Positions 39,701 to 49,860 of a DNA stretch of 64,000 nucleotides are shown here, one piece after another. Where the stretch lies: positions 22,637,001-22,701,000 of the forward strand of contig NC_079882.1 in assembly GCF_029227915.1 (NCBI RefSeq), in the 5' to 3' direction. The notes under the pieces are model-generated. The model was not told where the DNA came from, ran no database searches, and saw only the letters and a list, made by a program, of their open reading frames with translations. This DNA comes from Hydractinia symbiolongicarpus (lineage: Eukaryota; Cnidaria; Hydrozoa; Anthoathecata; Hydractiniidae). The position numbers and the translations under genes were made by a program. Numbering within the stretch: position 1 is the first letter of the stretch; every line of letters begins with the position of its first letter.

Positions 39701-42700
39701 TTAAAATTTCCTAAAAAAAAATAGAGAATTGTGTAAGGTCATATGCTTTTGACGAACCGTTGCAGAAATATATGAGTTGAAATTTTCCTGGTGACGTCAG
39801 CAACCCATTTGTTTGGAAACTTATTTTTTGATCCAGTTTTTAAAAATTTGTCCTATTTTGGTACTATGCATGTGGTTCTTTTTTATACTAAGATAGAGGC
39901 CAAGTTAAATTTTTTTTGACAAGCCTATCAAAATCTATGACGAAGTCAGTGGACCAGTTATATGTTCGAAGCACCCACATAGAATATGGTTGATAAATTG
40001 GAATTTTTTGTTAGCCAGGAGTTCAGCATAATTTTTTAACCACCGGGAAATCGGAATAGTTAAGGTGAAAAAAATTACGCTGGGTCTCAAACGATTTTTC
40101 TGCGGTAAGAATTCTGACTTCGCTTTTTGATTGGTTAATTTTATTGTTCTTTGCTCAAGTGGTCAATATTGGGAAATCTTTTCTTTTAAGCGAGAATTCA
40201 CTCACGTGAACAATTATAATTAATTCTTGTATTATTTAGGAGGGTAACATGTGACCACGCTGGCTTTGTGTTCATTTGTTAATTGTAATTCAGGGTTTGC
40301 TGTGAGGTGGATTTGAATTTTAGGGATTTGCTTAAAATTTGTTTGCATCTAAGCTTTCGCTTGAGATAAACTAAATTAGATATTCTCGAAGCTTAGTTAA
40401 CTGGTCTAATTTTTTGTGAGTACCCCAACTGTTGCTTCTTAATTTGATAAACAAATGTTTTAAATTGATTAAAAAGCTTCTTAAAAAAGTTCCCAAATTT
40501 TTAAGGCCAAAAAATTCTTTTCGATGTCAGCTTTTTGCATAAATAACCAGGATAAGTATTTTAGAACAACTGCTTACATATGTGTATATATATTATTTGT
40601 TGTTTGATGACATTGATTTAAGGCTCTGATGCAACGTGTGGTGTCACAACACAGTATAAACTATATAAATAAACAGAACCTAAGTTTAAAAAAGAAAAGG
40701 AATAAATATCCTGACAAACTAACCTGATTGAATTGAGTAAATGTTGTCTTATTGTTGGAATAACTCAGTGTATATTTCAAAATCTTTAATGCTGCCCATT
40801 TCCTAAACACACCTTGCATGGATATACCAGTGACAGTTTTTGCGTTTATCAAATCAACTTGTAAATATATGGGATTGTTACTCGTCGCATACATTCCGTT
40901 TCCAGGAAGAAACAATCTTGCTTTTCTTGCATCATTTCCTCTACTGTTTTGTAACTGTGTATCCTTAATAATCCCACTTGACATACCAAGTGGCAACGAA
41001 ATGTCTAAATTAAAGTATTTTGCAACATTAAGTATTTCTATGCTATTTACAAAGAAACTAAAATAGAACTCTAAAGGTTTATTTAGTTTAAACTAGGCGA
41101 GGTCGTGGGAAAGCCGCGTTAAGTCGCAACTAAACTCAACAAAATATGGCTATTATCAGAGGGACTGGTCGGTAGCTCGTGGATAAATACACAGGTTTGG
41201 CTCTCATTTACATATCGCATTTCTTGTTTGTTTTTATTCTAATAAAATCAACATTTCTGTTACTACTCATAGAAAATTTATCACAAAAAAAAATTTTATC
41301 GCAAAAATATACTGAAAATTAGGCTGTTACTTTAAATTACTAATTTGACAATGAAATGAAAACTACTAACAGGTACAACATTATTTGTATTTAGCACTAT
41401 CTAATGAAATATGGAACTAACGCTACAGAAATAATGTCCCAAATAAAATGTTCAAGGGGTAACGCTGTTACATTAATATCTTCAAAACTGTAAATACTGA
41501 TGACTATTTGTACAATGCACTTGTCCTATCTCCTTAGTGCCTTATGTTCAAAATGTAGTTTTTATATATTCTTTTTTATTGTTATCATTTTGTAATTTTT
41601 TTCTTCTACATTTGCAAATAAAGAAAAGAAAAAAAGGTACAAAATTGTAACTTTGAGATTTTACTAACAAGAAAATGACGTCACCCAGGGCCACGCCCAG
41701 ATATGAAAAAAAGAACACCTCGCATGTTTTTATTTAAATCAACCGAATACCATATTCCAATCAAAAAAGTGCTTCTTAGTTTCTACACACAAAAAAACAA
41801 GAAACAATTTTTTTTTTATCTGTATTTTGTCAATTCTGTCTACAACGTACCATACCAAGTGTTAAATCATTGTTTTAGTCATACTCACAAGCAATGATAA
41901 AAAACTCATCATACAATATTGACATGCATACTGTGTAATTTGCAGGCCGGAATATCGGTCATTTACAGATCGGAGTATTTGTATTTTTCAGACAAAGTTA
42001 TTGACAAATTTCAGACCGTGACTTATTGTAAAGATTTTTTTTCAGTGCTTCTCAGTGAGGTCCATTTCTTTGTTGATATGTTTACATCACGTGGGTATGA
42101 ATCAATCTTATATTTCAATCGATCGACGAAAAACCGGAGGCAATTCTACTTTTAAATTCAATCAAATTTGACCGCCAGGTTGATGTCGATGGAAAAAGAT
42201 TAGGCATTGTTCTATTTTTAGGAACATCGACAAGATCGACGTGGATCGACCCGACCACATGCTTTTGAGTGGAAACCCGCCTTTAGTTAAAATTACTGTT
42301 CCGAAAAATACTTATACAAACCTTTTTTATGAAACAATCTCAGTATATGAATTGTTTATTTTTGGGCAATGAGTGGGAAAATGTTAAAACAACAGCTAAG
42401 TGTCTTCATTCATTTTGGTTGTCTAACTATCTTGCCAACTGCCCTTTGTTGTTCGACCGTCTCTCCTTGGTTAAAAATCACTCAAAAAAAAGAGAGCTTC
42501 ACTAGTCTGGACCATGGCTTTCACGGAGTTCTTTTTAAAATGTTATAGACGGAACAAAGCTCTGGGCACAAGGTTGTTAAGAAAACTAAGGCATTTTCTG
42601 CCCAACATATATAATTATCGTATAAAATTGTCTTCTACATGTTTCCAGGTTCTAAGTTAAACTTACGATATGGTGACAAGTAGTATTTACGAAGCAATTC

Positions 42701-45700
42701 TGTTTAAAATGGTTAACACTTTTCGTAGCCAGCTGCAGAAATATCACTATAGGAGCGTCAATACCAACCAATTTCACCATGCTGAAATAGCTTTTCAGCT
42801 TCTATATCAGCGTGTAACGCGGTGAAAACATTTCATGTTATTTTAGAGCCACCATAGTTTTTACAGTTGTGGTTATTAGAAGGGTGTACCACCAACAGTG
42901 AGAAATATTCTTCAATGATGTACCTAACAAGTTGCACTAGTTAGCTAAAATACCTTATGGAAAAGTCCTTATTCAATTTATTTGTAATACATTCTAAGGC
43001 ATGTCATTTTGATGTTTAAAATTTCGGTTGTTTCAACATTTTTATTCAGCTTTAGGAAAGTTATAAAATATTTTTTCATGATGTCATGTCTGTTTCCAAT
43101 GTCAAAAATTTTCGCCCAAATAGGTTTAAGAATTAATATGGAGAATTCACTTCTTGTACAGCGATTTTACAAGAAAAAAAGCAAGACTCAGTAGTTATAC
43201 TTTACAATAACTTTGTCGTCGTAGACTACATTTTGAGTTGGACCGATATTTAAACTGCAATTAAATGTTTGAGTATTTTGGAGAAAATGCGTAATATTTG
43301 ATATGCTAATTGTTTCATTTTTGTGCTGTATATTATGAATTAATTTCGATACAAAAACTAAAACTTATATTTTTCCCGTATTTTGCCTAGCAACTTGTAA
43401 CCAATGCAACCAACAAAAAAAAAATTGACCTGATGTGATACAATAAACTTATCAAGTACGAGGAGAAGGGGCATTCGTCTACGATATGGATTTTTTTACC
43501 GGGAAATAGTCTTGCAATGCCGTCATCCCGGTGTTTTAAACAAAACTTGGCAATTTCGGTCCTAGGTTGTCTAGCTAAAAACAAGAAAGATTTAAAGAAA
43601 AAGATATAAAGATGTTACACTTACAAATTAAAGTTCACAACATAAAGCTTCCCCTTACTTTCTCATTTCTAACTAAAATGACCCCTTTGGTTTTTTGAAA
43701 ATAAAAAGTGTTAATTATAAGTTAATTATAGAACCATAGGATAAATTTAAAATTACTCACTATTATGTAAGCAGCCATAAAGTTCCATTCGCATACATGC
43801 GTGGCCATTCTTTTCACCATGTCTATGTATATGTGTTGCATACAACCGAACATGGGTAGCTATTATTGGTGTTGTAAACCAGTTGTATACCACCTCCGCG
43901 TTGTTAACATTTCCCGTGAATTCCTGAAAAGTATGCACTTTCTAAAAAAAAATCCTTTAAACAAACTTTATACCTTTAGCTCATAAATTCAGTAAAAAAC
44001 AACAGCAGTTCTAACAAGACTCCTAAATTTTTAGGAGGTTTAAGGAAAATTTTGCTAATTTTGCAAAAACTACAAAAAGTTGTAAGTGTACTAAATCGGT
44101 TTGTTTTAAAAAGTCTTACTTTTGCAGCATAATTAAATCTGAAATTCTTTAAATGTGATTATCGCATGGTTAAAGTTTTTCACGCACTGTTATTGGCTAA
44201 ACTACACGAAATATATGCTATATTTTTGTTTTTCACCAAGAAACGAGTGCAATTTTTAATTATTCTTCAATTCTTCAGTCCGATCATTACTGCATGTCTT
44301 GAGTACGATAAGAGGTTTTCAAAAAATTTTTAAAAAAACTTCAAAATTTCTTGGGCTATGTTTCCCACCACATTGCTGACGTGTCTGCATACTCGTCTGT
44401 TTTTCTGAATAAATTTTGACAAAATATTTCTTCAATATTTAGGGTGAGTTCAGGGAAGCGCCGACAAGATGCACTCGCATGTATGAGGGCAAGTTCAACA
44501 AACTCTTTGAATAAAATACACGATTTTTTTCTGAACCTCCCTACCTTCCCTAACTTACACAAAATTCATAACAGCGCCTTAGTTTTGTTAACCCGGCCAC
44601 AATAATCAACCCTCGAACTAAACAGAGTTGTGTGTGTGTGTGATTTCAGCTTTATAATTCTGAGAAAATAGTATCAAGTATAGGTTTTTGTACGCAAGAA
44701 AACTTTTAATAAAGTTTGTTAGTGATACCATTCACAGTATATATGTCTTCCATTTCTGTTTTCGTCAAAGTTATGTGCACGACTTTCAGAATACAAGACT
44801 GGATGTCGTACTAGAAACACTCCCAGCAGTAGTGCAAAGGCGTTTTGGCTTACATAATTCTTGTTGATGAGCGACTAACATTGACATAAATTGTTTCTCG
44901 GAGCTAATCAGTTTGCATAGATTGGTGCTGTGATGCAGGCTTTTTTATAACACTTTTTACAATCGAACAGCTGCTTCCAGACGCTAACCATCAACGTAAT
45001 AAAATCTTATGCATTTTTAATATTTATTATTTGTATGTTGGCAGCCAGGTCAGCACCCAAAATGTGATATAGCTATTAGCTAGCTAGTCAGCATACTTTG
45101 ACACTTTTATCCAGCTAGCTAGTTAGCTAACTAGCTAAAATAAGCGAAGATTTAGCGTCTTCCCTGTGTATTCATACAAATATACAATTGCAATAACACA
45201 TATATATATAGCACAGTGTTTGAAATCGATGTATGCTAGTTAACGAGTTAAGAGAAGGAATTCGAAAGTTATTAACATGTCAGCTACAGTCACGCAGTCT
45301 AAAAAAGTTGAATCTCTTTACGTTAGAATAGGTATAAGAATTTATTTAAAACTCTATTTGGTCCGGGGTTTTTTGAACATATTATGGCCGGGGGAAGGCA
45401 AATTCCGCCCCCGCCCTCAATAACTTTTTATAGGCTTGTTTAAATTGAATCAAACTTGGCACACTTATAGTAAGTCACAAAAGGAACAAAATGGCGGCAA
45501 TAAATTTTGCTTGCATTAGTAAATTTTATGTGATGTCAGCAAAAGCTTGAAATTTGTTCAAATTACCACCATCTGCTTAAAATTCAATTACTTTAGTTCT
45601 ACAGCGAATTTTTGCATTCTGTTTGAAGTATCTGAAAGCTACATAAAAGTTTTTTTAACATACGTTCCGGTTTTTACACAGATCGCATAAAAAGTCTCCG

Positions 45701-47956
45701 AAAATTGCCCGAAAAAAAGTTTCCGATTTTTTTTCGATTTTCGGGTAAAATCTTAAAAATCCAAGAAATCGGAATTCACGTGTGTAAAACATGAAAAATA
45801 ATTCTTTTTGATGAAATAAAGTTGTGTTGTAAGTTTCAAGTGTTATTATATTTTCCCTATTAAGATGGTTCCATAGAGATTTTTAAGGGTACTTTCGAGT
45901 AATAGCCAATATCAAAAACTCTGAAATGCATGGGACCTAAAAATTTGGCATGCAGGTGTCAATAGATAAATATTGAAACTCAGTAAGATCATAGCCATGC
46001 ATCATAGTCTTAAGAAGTTAAGAAATTATGTACAGAATTTTACCTTGCTTTTGTTTAGCCAGTTTGTTCCATCAGCAGAATACTGTAGTCTAAACTTTCT
46101 AATAAAATTTGCAGCCCAATTGGGATCGCCTTGGATAGCAATTCCATTAATTGTCGTTGCTGAGTTAAAACGCACCTAAAAGTAAAAATAAAAAGCTTAT
46201 TGTTAAAAAGAATTTTAAATCGACACTGCAAAGTCTATTTTATATAAGAAAATTAAATAATTAGTGTGTTTTGTTACAAGAAAGGGAATAATAAAAACTC
46301 TGGTATGCTTTTATTGAGTTGTTGTATTGCTGCGAAGGTTATACAAAATTGCTTTTTTGACACTGTGGGGAAAATTATAACATAATATCGACTTTTTCAG
46401 GATCTTATTCATGATTATAAATTTTGCGAATAGTATATTGAATATATTTAGCGTTTTTTGCGAAATTAGCTAATATTTATGACAATCACGCAAATATGTA
46501 CCTGCAAAATTTATTTAAGGCACCTTATGTAAGGTTATTGAAATGTAAGTACTACCTGAAACCACTCTTTTAGATAGTCTATTGCACTCTTTCCTGCTTT
46601 ACTACACCATACTCCTGAAGAGTAAAGCCTTCCACGCGATGCTGTTATTTGCCCAAGATCCCATGTTGAACTAGCTGATATATGACTGGCATTAATCAAT
46701 CCATTTGCCATTCCGAGAGGTGTGCGATCTGTACATGCTAAAGAGCAAGATATCTTATGCTTAAGTGTTTAGGTTGTGACGCTGTTAAATCGATTAACAC
46801 CTATTAATAACCTTTTTCCTGTTAGTAAAATAATTTTATGACCCAAAATATGACGTCACATACATCAGAAGAGGTATATCTCTGGGTGGCACAATGTAAT
46901 TTTATTTCGACGGGTTCATTGGGCAAAAAGATCCACAATAAAACTTTTAAAGGAGAACGAAAAAACCTTTTTTAACATTAAAACACTCTTACATATTTTG
47001 TTCATTTGTGACGTTACACGACGGGCATAGCTCAACAAAATTTGTAAGAGGATGGATGAAGATTAAGTTACTTCGTCGTCTTCTCACAGCGATTTAAATT
47101 TATCGCGAGGGTCAAGTGATGAAGAAAACAAGCTGAACACTAATAGAGAAACATCCTCGTAGAAAAAATATATTCCAAGAATATGGTATGCGAAAACAGG
47201 TAAAGAAATACACTGTTAGCTCATACTTCGTGAAAAAGCATGAATATGCCGTTTATAAAAGCCATTAATATCCTCGGGTGTGGTCCGGAATGTCCCTGAT
47301 TTTTGTTTTTGTTGTCCAAATATGAATTACACGAATTCCATTTCTAAAAACGTTATTATGTATGTGGGGAGCATACAAACTGGAACCCATATAAAAAGGG
47401 ATCCTCATCCAAACAATTTCTGCTACCCAACCAATCAACTCTCTTAATCCACCGTTGTTAATTTGTTTCGCGCTCGATATTTTAAAAGATATGTTACTTT
47501 AAGGGCAGAAATGTTTGCCGGCGATAAAAATCGCGAAATTTTGCGAAGTTAATTTTCGCGAATTCTACTTCTGGAAGAAATTTTACAGAAAAAACATTCG
47601 CGAATTTTCAAAAATCTTCATTTTTGGGAACAAAAACTTGCGCTTTGGAGCCATTTTTAGAGTTAGAGTTTTAAAGCCATTTTTCTAGCTGATTATTTTT
47701 TTCGTTGTAATTGTATTATTTTTAGCCTTGTCTTCGGAGCCCTCGTTATTTTTTTTATAATGACATATTGCGCTGTTATAAGGTAGGGACAGTTTCTTTT
47801 TTACAGCGAATTGATTTTGTCGAAGTAAATTAAACAAAACTAATCCCTGTGACGTTTATTGAACATTATCTCCTTACAATATAATAAATTCCTACCATTT
47901 AGCACAGGAACAAAAAAATTCCAGCACAATAAAAACTTGAAAGCAATGTACGTCAT
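23171..47956 (-). CDS. RPTP-1: discoidin/FN3 receptor-type protein tyrosine phosphatase, 24-exon model
   Basis: Type I membrane receptor expected to dephosphorylate phosphotyrosine in the cytoplasm in response to an extracellular ligand. Exons (minus strand, 5' to 3'): 47896-47956, 46556-46737, 46044-46175, 43761-43923, 40724-41004, 33400-33547, 33083-33321, 32301-32448, 32119-32216, 31653-31845, 30238-30340, 29120-29366, 28967-29033, 28641-28728, 28269-28441, 27782-27906, 26679-26739, 26294-26423, 25975-26090, 24803-25891, 24381-24709, 23697-23822, 23474-23609, 23171-23245. Every junction is GT/AG and phase-compatible. Predicted layout: signal peptide 1-20, F5/8C domains about 21-179, 180-322 and 323-451, FN3-like 452-836, transmembrane 856-877, D1 919-1281, D2 from 1282. 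A net 14-base loss in exon 22 puts a TGA at the exon 22/23 junction, giving about 1,433 residues instead of about 1,507. The acceptor of exon 5 is uncertain (41004, or about 41045 in the same phase). Vertebrate RPTPs do not, as far as I know, carry F5/8C domains. Confidence is high for the family, moderate for each border. Confidence 0.88.
24136..24305. mobile_element. Foldback MITE in RPTP-1 intron 21
   Basis: Inverted repeats of about 47 bp (GTATATGTAATCGCACGTTT ... TTATTTCC and complement) enclose about 75 bases including AGTCCGTTAGGACGAGGA. It lies between D2 exons 24381-24709 and 23697-23822. No coding sequence. Confidence 0.88.
24803..25891 (-). CDS. RPTP-1 exon 20: complete catalytic phosphatase domain D1
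   Basis: One 1,089-base exon encodes the whole active PTP domain (about residues 919-1281). Visible motifs in order are KNRYLN (pTyr loop), DYINANYI, TSWPDHGCP (WPD loop, general acid Asp near 1120), VHCSAGVGRTG (P-loop, nucleophile Cys near 1153, Arg near 1159; around 25165-25195), and QDRVQMVQRIEQYKFVY (Q-loop). All catalytic residues are present, so D1 is predicted to be active. Mammalian RPTP D1 domains are split over many exons, so a single exon here suggests intron loss in this lineage. Confidence 0.95.
25975..26423 (-). CDS. RPTP-1 exons 18-19: transmembrane helix and juxtamembrane segment
   Basis: Exon 26294-26423 encodes a serine/asparagine-rich linker followed by a 22-residue helix (IGVIAAGVAVVIIMILVLIF) and a VRR stop-transfer signal. 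Exon 25975-26090 gives a polar cytoplasmic linker with NGYESEDAG. The orientation puts the discoidin/FN3 part outside and the phosphatase domains inside. Confidence 0.88.
26679..28728 (-). CDS. RPTP-1 exons 14-17: FN3-like domain 3 with basic cleavage site
   Basis: Exons 28641-28728, 28269-28441, 27782-27906 and 26679-26739. The pattern TSVMLVKGPATLK, YHYIIIMKV, EPYIAGIF, GDNSTYL, LTAGETYVVFQRL, WSKEFIVP is that of the last RPTP extracellular repeat. Residues 788-791 are RRRR in the context SLRRRRSID, a furin-type site at the place where LAR/PTP-mu-class receptors are cut into two chains. Donor choice for 27782 (GTAAAT) over 27788 is by consensus and phase. Confidence 0.75.
28967..30340 (-). 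CDS. RPTP-1 exons 11-13: fibronectin type III-like domain 2
   Basis: Exons 30238-30340, 29120-29366 and 28967-29033. The order NATIVTL, GPIRSYYEIVI, YFLAS, VEGQDY.SGLN, GKYYLYTRAVIDGK resembles the membrane-proximal FN3-like repeats of receptor phosphatases, which have a long insert between the SYY strand and the TRA strand. Several N-x-S/T sites suggest an extracellular location. The final exon ends in phase 1. Confidence 0.75.
31653..32216 (-). CDS. RPTP-1 exons 9-10: fibronectin type III-like domain 1
   Basis: Exon 32119-32216 contains ITFTWEAP, the conserved Trp strand of FN3 folds, and ends before the C strand. Exon 31653-31845 carries ANVQIKITADIQG, matching the F strand, and ends with a PYNFIVQPK strand. 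About 97 residues in total. It links the discoidin array to the RPTP-type stalk. Confidence 0.75.
32301..33321 (-). CDS. RPTP-1 exons 7-8: third F5/8 type C domain
   Basis: Exons 33083-33321 and 32301-32448 encode about 129 residues beginning with ECSQML and ending RFELKGC, with YIHIKFN, ISGIILQGD, GWVEAYTINYG and NYLRIIP between them. The two end cysteines normally form the discoidin disulfide. The domain is diverged at its N-terminal loop (TSRKNGSS in place of the usual ASS segment). Exon phases keep the 1-1 module pattern. Confidence 0.85.
33400..41004 (-). CDS. RPTP-1 exons 5-6: second F5/8 type C domain
   Basis: Exon 40724-41004 has PLGMSSGII, YLQVDL and TVTGISMQG, the hallmark middle strands of a discoidin domain. 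Exon 33400-33547 supplies the end of the domain (MKHIRITTT, IKVEIYGYD). The module is again phase 1-1. It lacks the usual N-terminal cysteine whichever acceptor is used for exon 5. Its internal intron is 7.2 kb long and packed with transposon remnants. The domain is probably real, but the missing cysteine suggests an altered disulfide. Confidence 0.82.
34075..34123 (+). mobile_element. Helitron 3'-end remnant
   Basis: GGACAAGCGAACCTGTGGGG, then GGGCTACCGACTAG at 34120-34123, corresponds to the usual GGACGGGCGAACCCGTGG end. The hairpin is decayed. Confidence 0.5.
34555..34835 (+). mobile_element. tRNA-derived SINE, full length
   Basis: The head (34557-34627) has RNA polymerase III boxes: A-box TGGTGTAGTGGT and B-box GGTTCGAGTCC. 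The anticodon and acceptor stems do not pair, so it is not a functional tRNA. The body includes GCTATACGTATTTCTGGCGG and CCAACCGTTAGGATGGAATC. The tail is (TTAC)n, the 3' tail that a LINE partner would prime on. Confidence 0.82.
34855..35029 (+). mobile_element. tRNA-derived SINE, 5'-truncated copy
   Basis: Repeats the body and the (TTAC)n tail of the element just upstream but lacks the tRNA head. The two copies are about 20 bases apart, so they arose by tandem duplication or a second insertion into the tail. Confidence 0.8.
35990..36700 (-). pseudogene. Non-LTR retrotransposon reverse transcriptase fragment
   Basis: Minus-strand frames read SYGLNRGLVAWFGDYL, then [20 protein letters not shown] and LMYADDTVIYY (the YADD catalytic motif), then in a second frame KIGKNESMFFGT, YSYLGNIIT and a thumb-like segment. 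The frame changes near 36420, and both the 5' part (endonuclease) and the 3' end are missing. The element lies in RPTP-1 intron 5 and abuts another pseudogene. Confidence 0.88.
36710..38300 (-). pseudogene. Pseudogene of a zinc-binding transposon-associated protein family
   Basis: Minus-strand frames contain, in order, an acidic stretch (DDKDSSFHSD), CSCILSLLRCLTC, a GTQLILHMIC region then HKWCSQP and GNLLVLAAILFTGNTY (37740-37930). Further on come HAKLSEDDSRIKKWL and KHTGSLEVYRALYNKICPK, then FSYSDMVVRSQLAVLDH. These segments match, from memory, a large family of predicted proteins in fish and invertebrates, often linked to THAP-type or transposon genes. In-frame stops occur after HMIC, after VLDH and after RWQIAV, so it is dead. 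It sits in RPTP-1 intron 5, same strand. Family name uncertain. Confidence 0.6.
39280..39900 (-). mobile_element. Fragmentary Helitron(s) in RPTP-1 intron 5
   Basis: Minus-strand matches to the Helitron body: the reverse complement of GGGTAACTAGAGACCAAC at about 39330-39350, TGACGTCA near 39356 and 39791, and the TCTGCAACGGTTCGTCAAAA segment near 39760. Termini are not intact. It lies in an intron of RPTP-1 and shares its strand. Confidence 0.6.
41005..43760. other. RPTP-1 intron 4
   Basis: 2.8 kb between the first and second discoidin domains. No transposon was identified. A 75-base exon-like stretch at 43500-43574 is discussed as a finding; otherwise nothing is recognised. Confidence 0.5.
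43761..46737 (-). CDS. RPTP-1 exons 2-4: first F5/8 type C (discoidin) domain
   Basis: Exons 46556-46737, 46044-46175 and 43761-43923 make one phase 1-1 module of about 158 residues. It starts with Cys and the PLGM..G.I pattern, contains TWDLGQ, GIAIQGD, FRLQYSADGTNW and HVRLYAT, and ends in MRMELYGC, the usual terminal strand and cysteine of F5/8C domains. Such domains bind phospholipids, glycans or protein ligands outside the cell. Introns of about 0.4 and 2.1 kb separate the exons; the larger one (43924-46043) shows no other gene. Confidence 0.88.
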
Positions 47957-48278
47957 TGTTCTAAAATAAATGTAATCAAATCTAACCATATGGTAAATGA
48001 TTTGTACTGTTGAAACTTGACCATAAGAAAATAAACTATGAAAACTGAAATCAAAACTAAATATAAACAATTACCTGCAGCTAATTTATATTACTAAATT
48101 GTCATTTCTTTAATTTGTAATTTGTTATTCATACTCTAAAATAAAAAGTATATGCAGGACTATTTGACAAAGTTTGATGTCAAACTTTGGGTGTATGAAA
48201 ACATTACTTCTTAATATAAAAGAATGCAAAAAAACATAGATCCAAAAAACTCTTTTAGCCAAAAAGTTGAATTTATCA
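46738..48278. other. RPTP-1 intron 1 and 5' flank
   Basis: 46738-47895 is intron 1, with short inverted TTTTCGCGAATT / GCGAAAATT motifs near 47520-47620 but no gene. 47957-48278 is the 5' flank and should hold the promoter and 5' UTR; no TATA-like or initiator element stood out. Confidence 0.5.
47896..47956 (-). CDS. RPTP-1 exon 1: start codon and signal peptide
   Basis: An ATG at 47956-47954 opens a 20-residue stretch with a hydrophobic core (FKFLLCWNFFVPVLN), followed by a GT donor in phase 1. This phase matches the next exon, whose first codon completes as Ala just before the first cysteine of the discoidin domain. The size, hydrophobicity and phase fit a signal peptide exon. An upstream in-frame extension is open but not signal-like at its start, so I chose this ATG. 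No promoter element was recognised upstream. Confidence 0.7.
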
Positions 48279-49860
48279 TTATTTGTATAAATTATATAAT
48301 GATATTACTAAAGAATGGTGTGACGATCCAATAGAATGGTTAAATGCCATTCTACACGAGCTGGCAAAAGTGGCGGATGAAAAAGAAACCTGGAAAAGAA
48401 AAACGAAAGTGATTGTTTAGAGGGGGCGTTAATTAGAGGGAAGTTTAAAAGAAGGGGGCATTGATATTTGGATTGAGGGTTTGTATGACTTTATACACAA
48501 CATACCCTTTTATCAATATAACTTCTAGGTTGAGACAAAGAATTATGTTTTAGCACAATAGCAATTGTTCGTCTACGTGTACTCGAGGCTAAATATCTGG
48601 ACCGAGCTCGCAAGGTTGAAACACTGACTAAAGGGTATAGTTCTCGCCACTAAAGCTGCCCCGATGTATAAAGATCGTTGTTGAGGCTTTTCAGCCAATG
48701 AAAGTTACGGATTTCTCTGATTTCTTTTGTTATCTGGATGAAAATAGCTTTCAATAATTAAACATGTCAAAAAATTAAAAACTTTATATAACATTTTTTC
48801 TTTTTAATAATGGTATAGTTTGTTAACACCGTCGTCTAGTTGTAGTGATGTTTCTAACATAACAGCAATTACAAACTTTTTATAGTACTATCGCCTTTCA
48901 ATGTGTTATGTAATCCAATTCACCCCCTCGTTATTTTTCGCAAACACAGTACATCCACTGTTAAGCACGAAAACGTAAGTAGCTACCTATCCTCTACACA
49001 AGTATACTGTTAATTTATACTTCATAATAAACTCGAGTTCCGTCACGAGTTTCTGATGTGTAAATAAAACAGAAACGTGTCATTGTTAACTAAACATTTC
49101 CACAATATATCGTTTCTCAAGTTACATGTTTTTGTTGATAAACAAAATTAATACTTTCATTTTGCTCTTACTTTAATTATATTTAAAGTAAACTAAAATG
49201 TCTTTATGGATGTGATGTTTAATAACTTTGATGAGAGGTTTCCTTGATGCTTGATTATTTATAAAAAAAGACTTACTCGACTAATTACTTGTTTTGTCAT
49301 CACAATGATAGTATGAATAGCCACAAGTTTCTTATGAAAATGATTAAGTTATAATTCTCATAATCTAAAAGCAAATGAATAATATATTATTAATATCATA
49401 AAGAATATATACTATGCTATAATATCTTTAACTTGTGCTATTATTTGCTGAGAAAAATAGTTTTAAAAAGTTTTTGTTTGTCTTTATAGAAGTAATGCTA
49501 ATGTTAGTTTAACAAATCGATGTTTCAGTTCAGTCATGGACACAGATGAAAATACATTATGAAAAACAATAAATCATAAAACATGTTACGAAAATAACAT
49601 TCATCATTGATATGGTAGAGTTTTAAATTTATACAGTCAAAGAACATTCCCTTTTAGTATAATTGTTTACCATCGCATTGACAAAAAAAATAGCTTTGGA
49701 AAATAGGAAGTGTAATGCACTAATAATATTATTTAAACAAACTCAGCAATTCTGCGTTTTATCATTCGCCTGTCATCACTTTAATATCAATTACGCCCAG
49801 CTATCTTAAAAGAAATTCAAAAGACAATTTGAAGGTAATCAAACAAGACGCAGAAGCTGC
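48279..49860. repeat. Segmental duplication blocks A and B (unit 2)
   Basis: Begins about 320 bases upstream of the RPTP-1 start codon and matches 1-957 plus 2051-2400. It lacks the tandem Helitron pair of unit 1. No gene visible. Confidence 0.8.

Noticed and set aside
44356-44562. 68-residue minus-strand ORF as an extra RPTP-1 exon
   Set aside because: No discoidin or FN3 pattern, and exons 3 and 4 already join in phase without it.
45650-45770. Regulatory palindrome CCGAAAATTGCCCG-type
   Set aside because: Similar GAAAATCGG-rich stretches occur near 8069 and 56400, so it is a dispersed repeat; no functional reading is supported.
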